DNA of 64,000 nt, taken from Rhizobacter sp. Root404 (GTDB lineage: Bacteria > Pseudomonadota > Gammaproteobacteria > Burkholderiales > Burkholderiaceae_C). Under the pieces are notes generated by a model. That model searched no databases. It worked only from the letters and a program-made list of their open reading frames with translations, and was not told the DNA's origin. Positions 28,523 through 39,156 of the stretch are shown in pieces. Every line of letters begins with the position of its first letter. The stretch's first letter is position 1. The stretch spans positions 1,618,948 to 1,682,947 of the forward strand of contig NZ_LMDS01000004.1 of assembly GCF_001425865.1 (NCBI RefSeq), in the 5' to 3' direction. A program made the translations under genes and the position numbers.

Positions 28523-29365
28523 ATGGCCAAAAAGAAACCCGATCTGGCGGACTTCCAGTACTGCGGCGCTGGTGGCGGCCGTGCCGCGAAGTCTTTCGAT
28601 CTGACGCAGTTCGACCCGTCCGCCAAGCCCTTCGGCAGCGGCGACAAGGCTCGCGACAAACAGACCGCCGCCGACCTCGCGCTCGAGCTCGACGAACTGC
28701 AGAACCTGTTCTGGGCCGACAAGCGATTCCGCCTGCTCGTCGTGCTGCAGGGCACCGACACCAGCGGCAAGGACGGCACGATCCGCGGCGTGTTCGGGCA
28801 GATGAGCCCGCTCGGCGTGCACACGGTCGGCTGGAAGGCGCCCACCGAGCCGGAGCGCGCGCGCGACTACCTGTGGCGCATCCACCAGCAGGTGCCGGCC
28901 AACGGCGAAGTGATGATCTTCAACCGCAGCCACTACGAGGACGTGCTGGTGCCGCCGGTCAGCGGCTGGATCACGCCGGCGCAGACGAAACAGCGCTACG
29001 CCCAGATCAACGACTTCGAGCGGATGCTGACCGAGACGGGCACCGTGATCGTCAAGTTCCTGCTCCACATCTCGAAGGAAGAGCAACGGGTGCGCCTGCA
29101 GGAACGCCTGGACGACCCGACCAAGCACTGGAAGTTCGCGCTCGGCGACCTGGACGCGCGCAAACTCTGGGACACATACCAGCGCGCGTACAGCGACGCG
29201 ATCGCCGCGACCGGCACCCCGTGGGCCCCCTGGACCATCGTCCCGGCCGACTCGAAGACCCACCGAAACCTGATGATTGCGCAGGTCATGAAGAAGGTTT
29301 TCGAGGCGATGAAGCTGCGCTATCCGGACAGCGACCCCCGACTGAAGAACCTCAAAGTCGTCTGA
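28523..29365 (+). CDS. ppk2: Polyphosphate kinase 2 family protein
   Basis: A 280-residue P-loop kinase that transfers phosphate between polyphosphate and nucleotides, usually forming NTP or NDP from polyphosphate. Walker A is GTDTSGKDG (77-85), Walker B lies in [12 protein letters not shown] (Asn134, Arg135, Glu139, Asp140), and the lid helix carries [10 protein letters not shown]. Length and single domain fit PPK2; class I, II or III cannot be assigned safely. It is the first gene after the LiuR-type operator and 22 bases upstream of icmF. I infer that it may regenerate GTP or ATP for the GTPase domain of IcmF or buffer nucleotides during acid catabolism. Confidence 0.92.
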   Translation: MAKKKPDLADFQYCGAGGGRAAKSFDLTQFDPSAKPFGSGDKARDKQTAADLALELDELQNLFWADKRFRLLVVLQGTDTSGKDGTIRGVFGQMSPLGVHTVGWKAPTEPERARDYLWRIHQQVPANGEVMIFNRSHYEDVLVPPVSGWITPAQTKQRYAQINDFERMLTETGTVIVKFLLHISKEEQRVRLQERLDDPTKHWKFALGDLDARKLWDTYQRAYSDAIAATGTPWAPWTIVPADSKTHRNLMIAQVMKKVFEAMKLRYPDSDPRLKNLKVV

Positions 29366-29387
29366 GCACGACGCAGGAGACAAGACC

Positions 29388-32300
29388 ATGACCGACCTGT
29401 CCGCCGAGTTCAAGGCGCTCGCCGACTACCGCCCGACCCACAAGGTGCGTTTCGTCACCGCGGCCTCGCTGTTCGACGGCCACGACGCCGCGATCAACAT
29501 CATGCGGCGCATCCTGCAGGGCATGGGCGCGGAGGTGATTCACCTCGGCCACAACCGCTCGGTCGACGAGGTCGTCACCGCGGCGCTGCAGGAAGATGCG
29601 CAGGGCATCGCGATCAGCAGCTACCAGGGCGGGCATGTCGAGTACTTCAAGTACATGGTCGATCTGCTGAAGCAGCGCGGCGGCGCGCACATCCAGGTGT
29701 TCGGCGGCGGTGGCGGCGTGATCGTGCCGAGCGAGATCGCCGAGCTGCAGGGCTACGGCGTGACCCGCATCTACAGCCCGGAGGACGGCCAGCGCATGGG
29801 CCTGGCCGGGATGATCGGCGAGATGGTGATGCGCTGCGACGTGGACCTGTCCACGTACGCGCCGAAGGGATTGGAAGCGATCCAGGGCCGGACCGAGGCG
29901 CACTGGCGCGCGCTCGCGCAGCTGATCACCGCGCTAGAGAACGGCCAGGCCGCCGCGCCGCTGAAAGCCGCACTGACTGACGCCGCTGCGGCCGCGAAGA
30001 CACCGGTGCTCGGCATCACCGGCACCGGTGGCGCCGGCAAGTCGTCGCTGACCGACGAGTTGATCCGCCGGCTGCGGCTCGACCAGGGCGACGCGCTGCG
30101 CATCGCGGTGATCTCGATCGACCCGTCACGCCGCAAGAGCGGCGGCGCGCTGCTCGGCGACCGCATCCGGATGAACGCCATCGCCCCGTGGTCCGGTGGG
30201 CAGCGCGTCTTCATGCGCAGCCTGGCCACCCGCGACTTTGGCAGCGAGATCAGCCAGGCCCTGCCCGACGTCCTCGCGGCGGTCAAGGCGTCGGGCGGCT
30301 TCGACCTGGTGATCGTCGAGACCTCGGGCATCGGCCAGGGCGACGCCGCGATCGTGCCGTTGGTCGACGTGCCGATGTACGTGATGACGCCCGAGTTCGG
30401 CGCCGCCAGCCAGCTCGAGAAGATCGACATGCTCGATTTCGCCGAGTTCGTCGCGATCAACAAGTTCGACCGCAAGGGCGCGGCCGACGCGCTGCGCGAT
30501 GTGGCCAAGCAGGTCCAGCGCAACAAGGAGGCGTGGAAGACGCCGACCGAGCAGATGCCGGTGTTCGGCACGATGGCGAGCCGCTTCAACGACGACGGCG
30601 TCACCGCGCTGTACCAGGCGCTGCTGCCGCGCCTGGCACAGCTCGGCCTGAAGGTCGGCCCGGGCGCACTGCCGCTCGCCGCGACCCGCCACAGCACGCA
30701 CCAGGTGCCGATCGTGCCCGGCGCACGGGTGCGCTACCTCGCCGACATCGCCGACACCGTGCGCGGCTACAAGGCGCATGCGCGCGCCCAGGCCAAGCTG
30801 GCGCGCGAGATCCAGCAGCTGCGCGCTTCCGCCGAGATGCTCAAGATCGACAAGCCCGAGCGCACCCGCGCTGCCGAGGCGACCGTCAACCTCGCCGAAG
30901 AACGCGAGGCCCGCCAGGACCCGCGCGCGAAGAAGCTGCTCGCGATGTGGCCCGACATGCGCAAGGCCTACGCCGGCGACGAGTACGTCGTGAAGATCCG
31001 CGACAAGGAGATCCGCACCGCGCTGACCTACACCACGCTGTCCGGCAGCAAGATCCGCAAGGTCGCGCTGCCGCAGTACGAAGACCACGGCGAGCTGCTG
31101 CAGTGGCTGATGCTCGACAACGTGCCCGGCTCGTTCCCGTACACCGCCGGCACCTTCGCGTTCAAGCGCGAGGGCGAGGACCCGACCCGCATGTTCGCCG
31201 GCGAGGGCGACGCGTTCCGCACCAACACCCGCTTCAAGCTGCTGAGCTCGGGCATGGCGGCCAAGCGGCTGAGCACCGCGTTCGACTCGGTCACGCTCTA
31301 CGGCAACGACCCGGCGGTGCGGCCCGACATCTACGGCAAGGTCGGCAATTCGGGCGTCAGCATCGCGACGCTCGACGACATGAAGGTGCTGTACTCGGGC
31401 TTCGACCTGACGCACCCTGCCACCAGCGTCAGCATGACGATCAACGGCCCCGCGCCGACGATCCTCGCGATGTTCATGAACACCGCGATCGACCAGAACC
31501 TCGACAAGTTCAAGACCGACAACGGCCGCGAACCGACCGCCGACGAGGCCGCGAAGATCAGCGCGTGGGTCAAGGAGAACGTGCGCGGCACCGTGCAGGC
31601 GGACATCCTGAAGGAAGATCAGGGCCAGAACACCTGCATCTTCTCGACCGAGTTCTCGCTCAAGGTGATGGGCGACATCGCCGAGTACTTCGTGCACCAC
31701 AAGGTGCGCAACTTCTATTCGGTGAGCATCAGCGGTTATCACATCGCCGAGGCGGGCGCGAACCCGATCTCGCAACTCGCGTTCACGCTGTCGAACGGCT
31801 TCACGTTCGTCGAGGCCTACCTCGCGCGCGGCATGCACATCGACGACTTCGCACCGAACCTGAGTTTCTTCTTCAGCAACGGCATGGACCCGGAGTACAC
31901 CGTGCTCGGCCGCGTGGCGCGGCGCATCTGGGCGGTGGCGATGCGCGACCGCTACGGCGCCAACGAACGCAGCCAGAAGCTCAAGTACCACGTGCAGACC
32001 AGCGGTCGCAGCCTGCACGCGCAGGAGATCCAGTTCAACGACATCCGCACCACGCTGCAGGCCTTGATCGCGATCTACGACAACTGCAACTCGCTGCACA
32101 CCAACGCGTTCGACGAAGCGATCACGACGCCGACCGAGGACAGCGTGCGCCGCGCGATGGCGATCCAGCTGATCATCAACCGCGAATGGGGCCTGGCGAA
32201 GAACGAGAACCCGAATCAGGGCAGCTTCATCATCGACGAGCTGACCGAGCTGGTCGAGGAGATGGTGCTGCAGGAGTTCGAGAAGATCGCCGAACGCGGC

Positions 32301-32684
32301 GGCGTGCTCGGTGCGATGGAGACCGGCTACCAGCGCGGCAAGATCCAGGAAGAGTCGATGCACTACGAGATGCTGAAGCACACCGGCGAATACCCGATCG
32401 TCGGTGTCAATACCTTCCGCAACCCGCACGGCGACCCGGTCGTCGACACGCTCGAACTCGCGCGCTCCACCGATGACGAGAAGCAGTCGCAGCTGAAGCG
32501 GCTGGCGGACTTCCAGGCCCGCCACGCGAACGAGTCGCCGGCGATGCTGGCGCGGCTTCAGCAGGCGGTCATCGAGAACCGCAACGTCTTCGAGGTGCTG
32601 ATGGACGCGGTGCGTTGCTGCTCGCTCGGGCAGATCACCAACGCGCTGTTCGAGGTGGGCGGGCAGTATCGGCGCAGCATGTGA
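29388..32684 (+). CDS. icmF: Fused isobutyryl-CoA mutase (IcmF)
   Basis: A 1098-residue three-part fusion: N-terminal adenosylcobalamin-binding domain with [13 protein letters not shown] (His32 as cobalt ligand), middle MeaI-type GTPase chaperone with Walker A GTGGAGKS at 212-219, and a C-terminal TIM-barrel mutase (about 540-1098) with the substrate-binding segment [14 protein letters not shown]. It interconverts isobutyryl-CoA and n-butyryl-CoA; family members are also reported to interconvert isovaleryl-CoA and pivalyl-CoA. The G-domain gates cofactor loading and repair. It follows ppk2 by 22 bases behind a LiuR-type operator, which links it with the ivd operon at 438-3092. Confidence 0.97.
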   Translation: MTDLSAEFKALADYRPTHKVRFVTAASLFDGHDAAINIMRRILQGMGAEVIHLGHNRSVDEVVTAALQEDAQGIAISSYQGGHVEYFKYMVDLLKQRGGAHIQVFGGGGGVIVPSEIAELQGYGVTRIYSPEDGQRMGLAGMIGEMVMRCDVDLSTYAPKGLEAIQGRTEAHWRALAQLITALENGQAAAPLKAALTDAAAAAKTPVLGITGTGGAGKSSLTDELIRRLRLDQGDALRIAVISIDPSRRKSGGALLGDRIRMNAIAPWSGGQRVFMRSLATRDFGSEISQALPDVLAAVKASGGFDLVIVETSGIGQGDAAIVPLVDVPMYVMTPEFGAASQLEKIDMLDFAEFVAINKFDRKGAADALRDVAKQVQRNKEAWKTPTEQMPVFGTMASRFNDDGVTALYQALLPRLAQLGLKVGPGALPLAATRHSTHQVPIVPGARVRYLADIADTVRGYKAHARAQAKLAREIQQLRASAEMLKIDKPERTRAAEATVNLAEEREARQDPRAKKLLAMWPDMRKAYAGDEYVVKIRDKEIRTALTYTTLSGSKIRKVALPQYEDHGELLQWLMLDNVPGSFPYTAGTFAFKREGEDPTRMFAGEGDAFRTNTRFKLLSSGMAAKRLSTAFDSVTLYGNDPAVRPDIYGKVGNSGVSIATLDDMKVLYSGFDLTHPATSVSMTINGPAPTILAMFMNTAIDQNLDKFKTDNGREPTADEAAKISAWVKENVRGTVQADILKEDQGQNTCIFSTEFSLKVMGDIAEYFVHHKVRNFYSVSISGYHIAEAGANPISQLAFTLSNGFTFVEAYLARGMHIDDFAPNLSFFFSNGMDPEYTVLGRVARRIWAVAMRDRYGANERSQKLKYHVQTSGRSLHAQEIQFNDIRTTLQALIAIYDNCNSLHTNAFDEAITTPTEDSVRRAMAIQLIINREWGLAKNENPNQGSFIIDELTELVEEMVLQEFEKIAERGGVLGAMETGYQRGKIQEESMHYEMLKHTGEYPIVGVNTFRNPHGDPVVDTLELARSTDDEKQSQLKRLADFQARHANESPAMLARLQQAVIENRNVFEVLMDAVRCCSLGQITNALFEVGGQYRRSM

Positions 32685-32693
32685 CGCGGAGCG

Positions 32694-33011
32694 TCATAGC
32701 GTCGCGCTGATGTCGACTAAACGCGGGGCCTCGATCACCAACGACGTTTCGGCGATCGCCACGCACGGCAGGATGAAGCCCTCGGCCTTCTCGTCCGCAC
32801 TGACGCCGGGCCACTCGACCGCGTAGCGCACTCGACCGCTGACCAGGCGGCACAGGCAGGCGCGGCACGTCCCGTTGCGGCACGAGCTCGGCAGGATCAG
32901 GCCAGCCTCGCGCGCTGCGCGCAGCAGCGGCACGTCCGCCGGCGCGTCGAAGCGGTGACCCGAGGGCTCGACGACCACGGCGAATGCAGGGGGCAGTTCA
33001 ACACCTATCAT
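32694..33011 (-). CDS. Plant-type 2Fe-2S ferredoxin
   Basis: A 105-residue electron carrier. The cluster ligands are Cys44, Cys49, Cys52 (SSCRNGTCRACLC) and Cys83 (ILPCVA), the C-X4-C-X2-C-X30-C pattern of plant-type ferredoxins. The start ATG 33011 is within 28 bases of the divergent phosphatase start. It converges on icmF with nine bases between the stops. No oxygenase or reductase partner is adjacent, so the electron acceptor is unknown. Confidence 0.9.
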   Translation of the reverse strand: MIGVELPPAFAVVVEPSGHRFDAPADVPLLRAAREAGLILPSSCRNGTCRACLCRLVSGRVRYAVEWPGVSADEKAEGFILPCVAIAETSLVIEAPRLVDISATL

Positions 33012-33039
33012 CGGTCGAACGATACCTCGGGGTCGCTGC

Positions 33040-33654
33040 ATGAGCCTTCTGTTGATCCGCCACGGCGAGACCGCCCTGAACGTCGCGCGCGTGCTGCAAC
33101 CGGCCGCTACGCCGCTCAGCGAGCGCGGTATCGCGCAGGCCGAGGCGCTGGCCGCGCGTCTGGCGACGATGGACGTGCGCGCGATCGTCAGCAGCGACCT
33201 GCCGCGCGCGCTGCGCACCGCGCAGGCGATCGCCGCCGCGACCGGTGCGCCGATCGAGACCACGCCGCTGCTGCAGGAGCGCAACTTCGGCGACTGGCGC
33301 GGCCAGCCGTACGACACCATGCCGGTCGACCCGCTGACGATGACCGGCGCGCCACCCGGCGGCGAGTCGGTCGCCGTGTTCGCACAGCGTGTCGCCGCGG
33401 CGTTCGCCCATGTCGTGCAACGCCGCGCCGCGCTCGGCGGCACGCTTGCTGTCGTCACCCACGGGCTGGTGATCCGTGCGCTGCTGGCCGCCCATGTGCG
33501 GCTCGACGAGGGCGTCGCGCCGCCGGGGCACCTGGGCAACACGGGCCTGAGCGTGATCGATGCCCAAGCGCCGCACCGCGCCTCGCTGGTCGACTGCACC
33601 GCGCACCTGCGGCCCGACGTCCGCGACGACGCACGCGCGCTGTCTGGCGGCTGA
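33040..33654 (+). CDS. Histidine phosphatase (phosphoglycerate mutase-like) family protein
   Basis: A 204-residue protein with the RHGET motif at residues 7-11 (the phospho-accepting His), a conserved Arg in SSDLPRALRTAQ, Glu in LLQERNFGDW and the second His in VVTHGLVIRALL. Length fits small CobC/GpmB-like phosphatases rather than glycolytic mutase. Substrates range from sugar phosphates to alpha-ribazole phosphate; nothing nearby decides it. It starts at ATG 33040 and converges on the next gene. Confidence 0.87.
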   Translation: MSLLLIRHGETALNVARVLQPAATPLSERGIAQAEALAARLATMDVRAIVSSDLPRALRTAQAIAAATGAPIETTPLLQERNFGDWRGQPYDTMPVDPLTMTGAPPGGESVAVFAQRVAAAFAHVVQRRAALGGTLAVVTHGLVIRALLAAHVRLDEGVAPPGHLGNTGLSVIDAQAPHRASLVDCTAHLRPDVRDDARALSGG

Positions 33655-33675
33655 ACCGTTCGGGCAGCGGGCGCG

Positions 33676-35406
33676 TCAGCTCCCGGACGCGTCCCACCGC
33701 CCGTCGCGCTCGCGGGCGATGCCGTCGTCGCGCAGCTTGTGCAGATGCGCGCGCAGCGAGCGCATCGCCATCGCCAGCAACTGCGGCTTGACGTCGTCGT
33801 AGACGCGCGCCAGCAGCGTCTCGGCATCGGCCGGGCCGAGCGCGCGCAACGCATCCAGCACCTTGGCCTCGCGCTTGAGCCGGTGCGCGACGATCGCCTG
33901 CATCGCGCGCTGCGGCTGTTCCATCAGGAAGCCGTGGCCCGGCGCCAGCCACGTCAGGTCCAGCTCGGCCAGCTCGCGCAGCGAGGCGATGTACGCGCGC
34001 ATGTCGCCGTCCGGCGGGTTGATCACGACGGTGGACAGCTGCATCACGTGGTCGCCGGTGAACAGCAGCTTCTCCTCCTCGAGCAGGTAGCAGACGTGGT
34101 TCGACGCGTGCCCCGGCGTGTGGATCGCGCGCAGCGTCGTGGGCTGGCCGTCCGGCCCGGGCAGCTCGAAGCGTTCGCCGCCTCGCAGGTGCACGTCGGG
34201 CGCGAAGGTGTCGTCCTGCCACTCGGGGTGATCGGCGACCCGGCCGTGCACGGTCGCGCCGGTGCGCGCCTTCAGCGGCGCGCTCGCCGGCGAATGGTCC
34301 TTGTGGGTGTGGGTCGCGAAGATCCAGCGGATCGGACCGGGCGCGGCCGCGAGGATCGCCTCGATGTGCGCCTCGTCGTGCGGGCCCGGGTCGATCACCG
34401 CCCACTCGTTGGTCGCGCCGCCGCCGAGCAGGTAGGTGTTGGTGCCCGGCCCGGTCATCATGCTGCCGTTGCCGGCGCTGACGCGGATCAGCCGCGGCGA
34501 CAGCCGCACCGGCATGCCCACCTGGATGTCGTAGCAGCCGCTGCCGTGCCCGGCCGGGTCGATGCGGCCGAGCTCGGCGAACGCCGGCTCGTCGGGCAGC
34601 ACCGGGCGCATGCCCTGCTTGCCGTTCGCGACCCGCGGCATGATCAGCGCGACCTCGCGCGGCGCGCGTGCCCACGCGAGCAGCGCGTCGACCTTGTCGT
34701 AGCGGCCGACCAGCTCCAGCGTCTTCTGCGTCGGCGTCATCAGCTTCAGCTCGTTGGCGCGCGCGAGCGCCGCCGACGGGCGCAGCCAGAGCTGCTCGAC
34801 CATCTCGGTGCCGTCGAACGCCGCGGTCTGCGACAGCGGCGCCGCAGCGATGAAGAAGCGTGTGTCGAAGCGCTTGGGTCGCGCCAGCGGCGTCAGCCAG
34901 TGGCTCAGGTAGGCGAGCCGGTCGAGCGCGAGCGTCAGGCCGAACTCGCGGCACATGTCGCCGAGTACGCGCTCGTTGCGGTGCAGCGGGCCGCGCCAGG
35001 CCGCCAGCCGCGTGCCGAGCTCGTCGTGCAGGCCGACGAGCTCGCCGCTGGCGTCGGTGGCGAACAGCAGGCCCGACTCCTCGAAGCATTCGCGCACCGC
35101 GGCGATGTAGTAGTCGAGCCCGTTCGCGGGCAGGCCCAGGCGCGCGCTCGCGGCCGCGTCGTCCAGGCCGGCGCAGCAATCGTGCGACTGGCGGTCGCCC
35201 GGGTCGACGATGCCGCCCGGAAACACCCAGGCGCCGCTGTTGTGGTCGCCGCGTTCGGCGCGGCGCGAGAGCAGCACCTCGATGCCGTCCGCCCCGTCGC
35301 GCACGACGACGATCGTGGCAGCCGGGCGCGGCGGCCGCTCGGCCGAGGGGGTGGGCGGTGCAACGGTGTCGGTGGCGCGGGTCGTGGTCATGAAGAATCG
35401 GTGCAT
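33676..35406 (-). CDS. Nudix hydrolase / metallo-beta-lactamase fusion protein
   Basis: A 576-residue two-domain protein. Residues about 30-210 form a NUDT19-like Nudix domain: GAWVFPGGIVDPGD, then after a short insertion IAAVRECFEESG with Arg105, Glu106, Glu109 and Glu110. Residues about 300-500 form an MBL domain with ATHTHKDHS (His366, His368, Asp370, His371) and TPGHASNH, followed by a helical, winged-helix-like tail (LACTB2 type). Nudix members of this branch hydrolyse CoA esters, and the MBL half may hydrolyse thioesters or nucleic acid ends. The start may also be ATG 35391. It lies 9 bases after the MetE-like gene. Confidence 0.85.
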   Translation of the reverse strand: MHRFFMTTTRATDTVAPPTPSAERPPRPAATIVVVRDGADGIEVLLSRRAERGDHNSGAWVFPGGIVDPGDRQSHDCCAGLDDAAASARLGLPANGLDYYIAAVRECFEESGLLFATDASGELVGLHDELGTRLAAWRGPLHRNERVLGDMCREFGLTLALDRLAYLSHWLTPLARPKRFDTRFFIAAAPLSQTAAFDGTEMVEQLWLRPSAALARANELKLMTPTQKTLELVGRYDKVDALLAWARAPREVALIMPRVANGKQGMRPVLPDEPAFAELGRIDPAGHGSGCYDIQVGMPVRLSPRLIRVSAGNGSMMTGPGTNTYLLGGGATNEWAVIDPGPHDEAHIEAILAAAPGPIRWIFATHTHKDHSPASAPLKARTGATVHGRVADHPEWQDDTFAPDVHLRGGERFELPGPDGQPTTLRAIHTPGHASNHVCYLLEEEKLLFTGDHVMQLSTVVINPPDGDMRAYIASLRELAELDLTWLAPGHGFLMEQPQRAMQAIVAHRLKREAKVLDALRALGPADAETLLARVYDDVKPQLLAMAMRSLRAHLHKLRDDGIARERDGRWDASGS

Positions 35407-35415
35407 GGGTCGGGC

Positions 35416-36510
35416 TCAGCCCCAGACCTCGTGCGCGACCTCGAGCACCCGCTCGAGCTTGCGCCACTGGTCGTCCTGGGAGATCGCGTTGCCGTGGTGG
35501 GTGCTGGAGAAGCCGCATTGCGGCGAGAGGCACAGCCGATCGAGCGGCACGAACCGTGCCGCCTCGTCGATGCGCCGCTTCAGCGCGTCCTTGTCCTCGA
35601 GCTGGCCGAGCTTGGTGGTCACCAGGCCGAGCACGACCTTCTTGCGGCCCGGCGGCAGCGCACGCAGCGGCTCGAAGCCGCCGGCGCGCGCGCTGTCGAA
35701 CTCCATGAAGTAGCCGTCGACGTTGGTCGAGAACATCGCCTCGATCACCGGGTCGTAGCCGCCCTCGGCGACCCACGCGCTCTTGAAGTTGCCGCGGCAG
35801 GTGTGGATCGTGACGACCATGTCGTCGGGCTTGCCGGCCAGCGCGGCGTTGATGGTCTGCGCGTAGATGCGGGGCAGCGTGGCCGGGTCGTCGCCGTTGG
35901 CGCGGCAGTTGGCCTGGATCTTCGGGTCGCACAGGTAGGCGAAGGTGATGTCGTCCAGCTGCAGGTAGCGGCAGCCGGCGTCGGCCAAATGGCCGATCGC
36001 GACGCGGTAGGCCTCGGCCACGTCGGCCCAGAACTCGGCCAGGTCGGGATAGGCCTCGCGCGAGATCGCGGCGCGACCGCCGCGCAGGTGCAGCATCGAC
36101 GGCGACGGGATCGTCATCTTCGGCGTGCGCGTCGTCACCGACTTCAGGAACGCGAAATGGTCGGCCATGATCGGGCGCGTGCAGGCGACCCGGTCGGTCA
36201 CGGTCGCGATCGGCGGCTGCTCGGACTGGCCCGAGAAATGGAAGCTCGGCCCGCGGTTGTCCTCGAGCTCGACACCGTCCAGCTGGGCCAGGAAATCGAG
36301 GTGCCACCACTCGCGCCGGAACTCGCCGTCGGTGACGCTCTGCAGACCGAGCGCCTCCTGGTGGCGCACCGCCTCCTCGATCGCACGGTCCTCGATCTCG
36401 GCCAGCGCGCTGCACTCGAGCTGGCCGGACTGGTTCAGCGCACGCGCCTCGGTGAGCCAGTCCGGGCGCAGCAGGCTGCCGACGTGATCGGCGCGGTACG
36501 GGGCACTCAT
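35416..36510 (-). CDS. Cobalamin-independent methionine synthase-like protein (MetE C-terminal domain)
   Basis: A 364-residue protein equal to the catalytic C-terminal half of MetE, as in YxjG/YxjH-type proteins. It begins YRADHVGSLLRP and carries the zinc and homocysteine site: VTIHTCRGNF (His and Cys), MEFDSARAG, and LSPQCGFSS with the last Cys. The N-terminal folate half is missing, as is normal for this group, so the methyl donor may be another compound or protein. It overlaps no neighbour; DUF72 ends 21 bases upstream. Confidence 0.85.
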   Translation of the reverse strand: MSAPYRADHVGSLLRPDWLTEARALNQSGQLECSALAEIEDRAIEEAVRHQEALGLQSVTDGEFRREWWHLDFLAQLDGVELEDNRGPSFHFSGQSEQPPIATVTDRVACTRPIMADHFAFLKSVTTRTPKMTIPSPSMLHLRGGRAAISREAYPDLAEFWADVAEAYRVAIGHLADAGCRYLQLDDITFAYLCDPKIQANCRANGDDPATLPRIYAQTINAALAGKPDDMVVTIHTCRGNFKSAWVAEGGYDPVIEAMFSTNVDGYFMEFDSARAGGFEPLRALPPGRKKVVLGLVTTKLGQLEDKDALKRRIDEAARFVPLDRLCLSPQCGFSSTHHGNAISQDDQWRKLERVLEVAHEVWG

Positions 36511-36531
36511 CGTTCAAGTATCGCGCGGCGT

Positions 36532-37338
36532 TCAGCCGAGCGCGCGGATCAGGGCCATCGCGGCGGCCGGGGCCTTCTCCTTGGCGCCGCTGATGAAATA
36601 CAGGAACACGTCGCGGGGCGGGCCCGCCTCGGTGGCCGGCTCCACGCACGGCAGGCCGCTCGGCTCGCTGCCGTCGCGCCAAGCGCGCGCGCAATCGGCC
36701 AGCGGCGCGAAGGTCGACGGCTCGCAGCCCTCGGGCCAGCGCGCGTCGGTGCGCATCAGGCGCGCGTAGACGAAATCGCCGGTGCGGTCGGCGAACGACG
36801 GGTAGTCGTCCGAGTCGGTGAACACGGTCGCCGCGCGGTAGCGGCGCGCGAGCGCCAGGTACTCGGGCGTCATGAACGACGAATGCCGCACGTCCAGCAC
36901 GTGGCGCAGCGGCAGGCCGCCCGCGCGGGCCGGCAGCAGCTTCAGGAAGGCCTCGAAATCGTCCGGCTCGAAGCGCTTGGTCGGCGCGAACTGCCAGACG
37001 ATCGGCCCGAGCTTGTGCGCCAGTTCGACGATGCCCTGACCGACGAAGCGCTCGATCGACTCGCCCGCCTCCGCCAGCACGCGCCGGTTGGTCGCGAAGC
37101 GCGAGGCCTTCAGCGAGAACACGAAGTCGTCTGGCGTCTCGTCGCGCCACTTCGCGAACGTGGCCGGCTTCTGCGAGCTGTAGTAGGTGCCGTTGACCTC
37201 GATCGCCGTCAGCTTGCGGCTCGCGTACTCGAGCTCGCGGCTGTGCGGCCAGCCGGCCGGGAAGAAGTTGTCGCGCCAGGGCTCGAAGGTCCAGCCGCCG
37301 ACGCCGACACGGATCCTCGGATTCGTCGCTTCACTCAT
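36532..37338 (-). CDS. DUF72 (YecE-like) protein
   Basis: A 268-residue TIM-barrel-like DUF72 protein. The start RIRVGVGGWTFEPWRDNFFP and the ELEYASRKLTAIEVNGTYYS segment are the recognised DUF72 signatures, with LKASRFATN and ILWQF-like (IVWQFAPTKRF) strands following. No catalytic role is established for the family. It precedes the MetE-like gene in the same direction by 21 bases; the sugE gene diverges from it after 88 bases. Confidence 0.88.
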   Translation of the reverse strand: MSEATNPRIRVGVGGWTFEPWRDNFFPAGWPHSRELEYASRKLTAIEVNGTYYSSQKPATFAKWRDETPDDFVFSLKASRFATNRRVLAEAGESIERFVGQGIVELAHKLGPIVWQFAPTKRFEPDDFEAFLKLLPARAGGLPLRHVLDVRHSSFMTPEYLALARRYRAATVFTDSDDYPSFADRTGDFVYARLMRTDARWPEGCEPSTFAPLADCARAWRDGSEPSGLPCVEPATEAGPPRDVFLYFISGAKEKAPAAAMALIRALG

Positions 37339-37426
37339 GTCGTCTCCTGCACGATGCCCGGCCCGCGCCTGGGTGGTTGCGGCGCCACAGTCGCGCGGGC
37401 ACCGCGGCGTCTCTAGACTCTAGCCC

Positions 37427-37741
37427 ATGCCCTGGACACTCCTCTTCTTCGCCGGCCTGTTCGAGGTCGCCTGGGCCATCGGCCTGAAATACACCGACGG
37501 CTTCAGCAAGCTCGTGCCGAGCGCGCTGACGGTCGCCGCGATGGTCGCCAGCGTCGTGCTGCTCGGTCTGGCGATGAAGCACCTGCCGGTCGGGACCGCC
37601 TACGCGGTCTGGACCGGCATCGGCACCGTCGGCACCGTGATCCTCGGCATCGTGCTGATGGGCGACTCGGCGGCGCCGCTGCGACTGGTGTGCCTGGGCC
37701 TGATCGTGCTGGGCATCGCGGGGCTCAAGCTGACGGCCTGA
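37427..37741 (+). CDS. sugE: SMR-family exporter SugE/Gdx (guanidinium or quaternary ammonium)
   Basis: A 104-residue small multidrug resistance protein with four helices. The N-terminal helix carries the essential glutamate in [18 protein letters not shown], and the following [15 protein letters not shown] matches the Gdx/SugE subtype, which exports guanidinium. It is expected to work as an antiparallel dimer in the inner membrane with proton exchange. I checked the 88 bases upstream for a guanidine riboswitch and found none. Its last 17 bases overlap the 3' end of the convergent amidase gene. Confidence 0.9.
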   Translation: MPWTLLFFAGLFEVAWAIGLKYTDGFSKLVPSALTVAAMVASVVLLGLAMKHLPVGTAYAVWTGIGTVGTVILGIVLMGDSAAPLRLVCLGLIVLGIAGLKLTA

Positions 37742-39152
37742 CGGCGAGCACCTCGGCCGCCGCCAGCTCGTAGGCGCGCGCCAGCCGCAGCAGCGCCGCC
37801 TCACCCTGCGGCTGGCCGATCAGCTGCAGGCCCATCGGCAGGCCAGCGGCGTTGAACCCGGCCGGCACGCTGATGCACGGCAGGCCGGCGAAGGTGGCGT
37901 AGATCACGACTTCCATCCAGCGGTGGTAGGTGTCCATCGTGCGTCCGGCGATCTGCGTGGGCCAGCGCAGCGCCGCGTCGAACGGCCAGACCTGCGCGCT
38001 CGGCAGCGCGAGCACGTCGAAGCGCTCGAACAACCCGAGCAGGTGCTGGTAGAACGCGCTGCGCTGGGCGCTGGCGTTGAGCGTCTGCGCACCGGTCAGG
38101 CCGGCGGCCTGGTCGTGCTCCCACAGGGCCTCGGGCTTGATCAGCGCGCGGTTCGCCGGGTCGGCCAGGAACGGCGCGATGCGGCCGGCCACGAGCCAGC
38201 GCCGCCAGACCAGCCATGCGTCCCACACGGCTTCGGGCGGATAGCCCAGCGCAGTGGGTTCTACCGTGCAGCCGATGCCCTGAAGGCGCGCTAGGGCCTG
38301 CTCACACACGGCCAGGATGCCGGACTCCATCGGCAGGTGGCCCCGCAGGTCGCCCAACCAGCCGATGCGATCGGTCGCGCCCTCGACCTGCGCCAGCCCG
38401 GCGGCGAACGAGGCGTGCGCGGGCAGCGAAAGCGGCGCGCGAACGTCCGGCCCCGACTGCACATCGAGCAGGTGAGCGAGGTCTTCGACACTGCGCCCCA
38501 TCGGCCCCTCGGTGCCGAGCTGGGTGACCCAGACATCGCCGGCCGGCCACGACGGCACGCGGCCCTGGCTGGGGCGCAGCCCGAAGACGTTGTTCCAGCC
38601 CGCCGGGTTGCGCAGGCTGCCCATGAAGTCGCTGCCGTCGGCCACCGGCAGCAGCCGCAGTGCGAGCGCGACCGCGGCGCCGCCGCTGCTGCCGCCGGCC
38701 GAGCGGGTCGGGTCGAAGGCGTTGCGCGTGAGGCCGAACACCTCGTTGAAGGTGTGCGAGCCCAGGCCGAATTCGGGCGTGTTGCTCTTGCCGACGACGA
38801 TGCAGCCGGCGGCCTTCATGCGCCGCACCATCAGCCCGTCCTCCCGCGGCACGAAGTCGCGCAGCAACGGCGAGCCCATCGTGCTGACGAGGCCCGCGGT
38901 CGGCGCGATGTCCTTGATCGCCTGCGGCATGCCGTGCATCCAGCCGCGCGAGCTGCCGCGCGCGAGTTCGGCGTCGCAGGCGTCGGCCTCGTGTCGCAGC
39001 GCGTCGGCGTCGCGCAGGCTGACCAGGGCGTTGTGCGCCGGGTTCAGCCGCGCAATGCGTTCGAGGTAGGCCTGCATCGTCTCGCGGCACGAGATGCGGC
39101 GCGCGTGGAGGGCTTGCGAGAGTTCGGTCGCGCCGAGATCGGTGATGTCCAT
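37725..39152 (-). CDS. Amidase signature family protein
   Basis: A 475-residue amidase. The Ser-cisSer-Lys triad is visible: Lys80 in PQAIKDIAP, cis-Ser155 in [10 protein letters not shown] and nucleophile Ser179 in [11 protein letters not shown]. The C terminus has the common [18 protein letters not shown] segment. Members hydrolyse amides, nitrile-derived amides or peptide-like compounds; the absence of GatB/GatC neighbours argues against the GatA role. It converges on sugE with an overlap of 17 bases and is four bases downstream of the CorA-like gene, with which it is probably co-transcribed. Confidence 0.87.
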   Translation of the reverse strand: MDITDLGATELSQALHARRISCRETMQAYLERIARLNPAHNALVSLRDADALRHEADACDAELARGSSRGWMHGMPQAIKDIAPTAGLVSTMGSPLLRDFVPREDGLMVRRMKAAGCIVVGKSNTPEFGLGSHTFNEVFGLTRNAFDPTRSAGGSSGGAAVALALRLLPVADGSDFMGSLRNPAGWNNVFGLRPSQGRVPSWPAGDVWVTQLGTEGPMGRSVEDLAHLLDVQSGPDVRAPLSLPAHASFAAGLAQVEGATDRIGWLGDLRGHLPMESGILAVCEQALARLQGIGCTVEPTALGYPPEAVWDAWLVWRRWLVAGRIAPFLADPANRALIKPEALWEHDQAAGLTGAQTLNASAQRSAFYQHLLGLFERFDVLALPSAQVWPFDAALRWPTQIAGRTMDTYHRWMEVVIYATFAGLPCISVPAGFNAAGLPMGLQLIGQPQGEAALLRLARAYELAAAEVLAVRPSA

Positions 39153-39156
39153 CGGG

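Noticed and set aside
33455..37150. Very long open frames antisense or shifted relative to clear genes, for example 1231 codons on the minus strand here and 1225 on the plus strand at 33739-37416
   Set aside because: They are Arg/Ala/Pro-rich, have no homologous motifs and arise because stop codons are rare in a GC-rich genome. They run across several genes with intact motifs.
37339..37426. Guanidine riboswitch before sugE
   Set aside because: The 88-base interval shows none of the conserved bases of guanidine riboswitches and no terminator.
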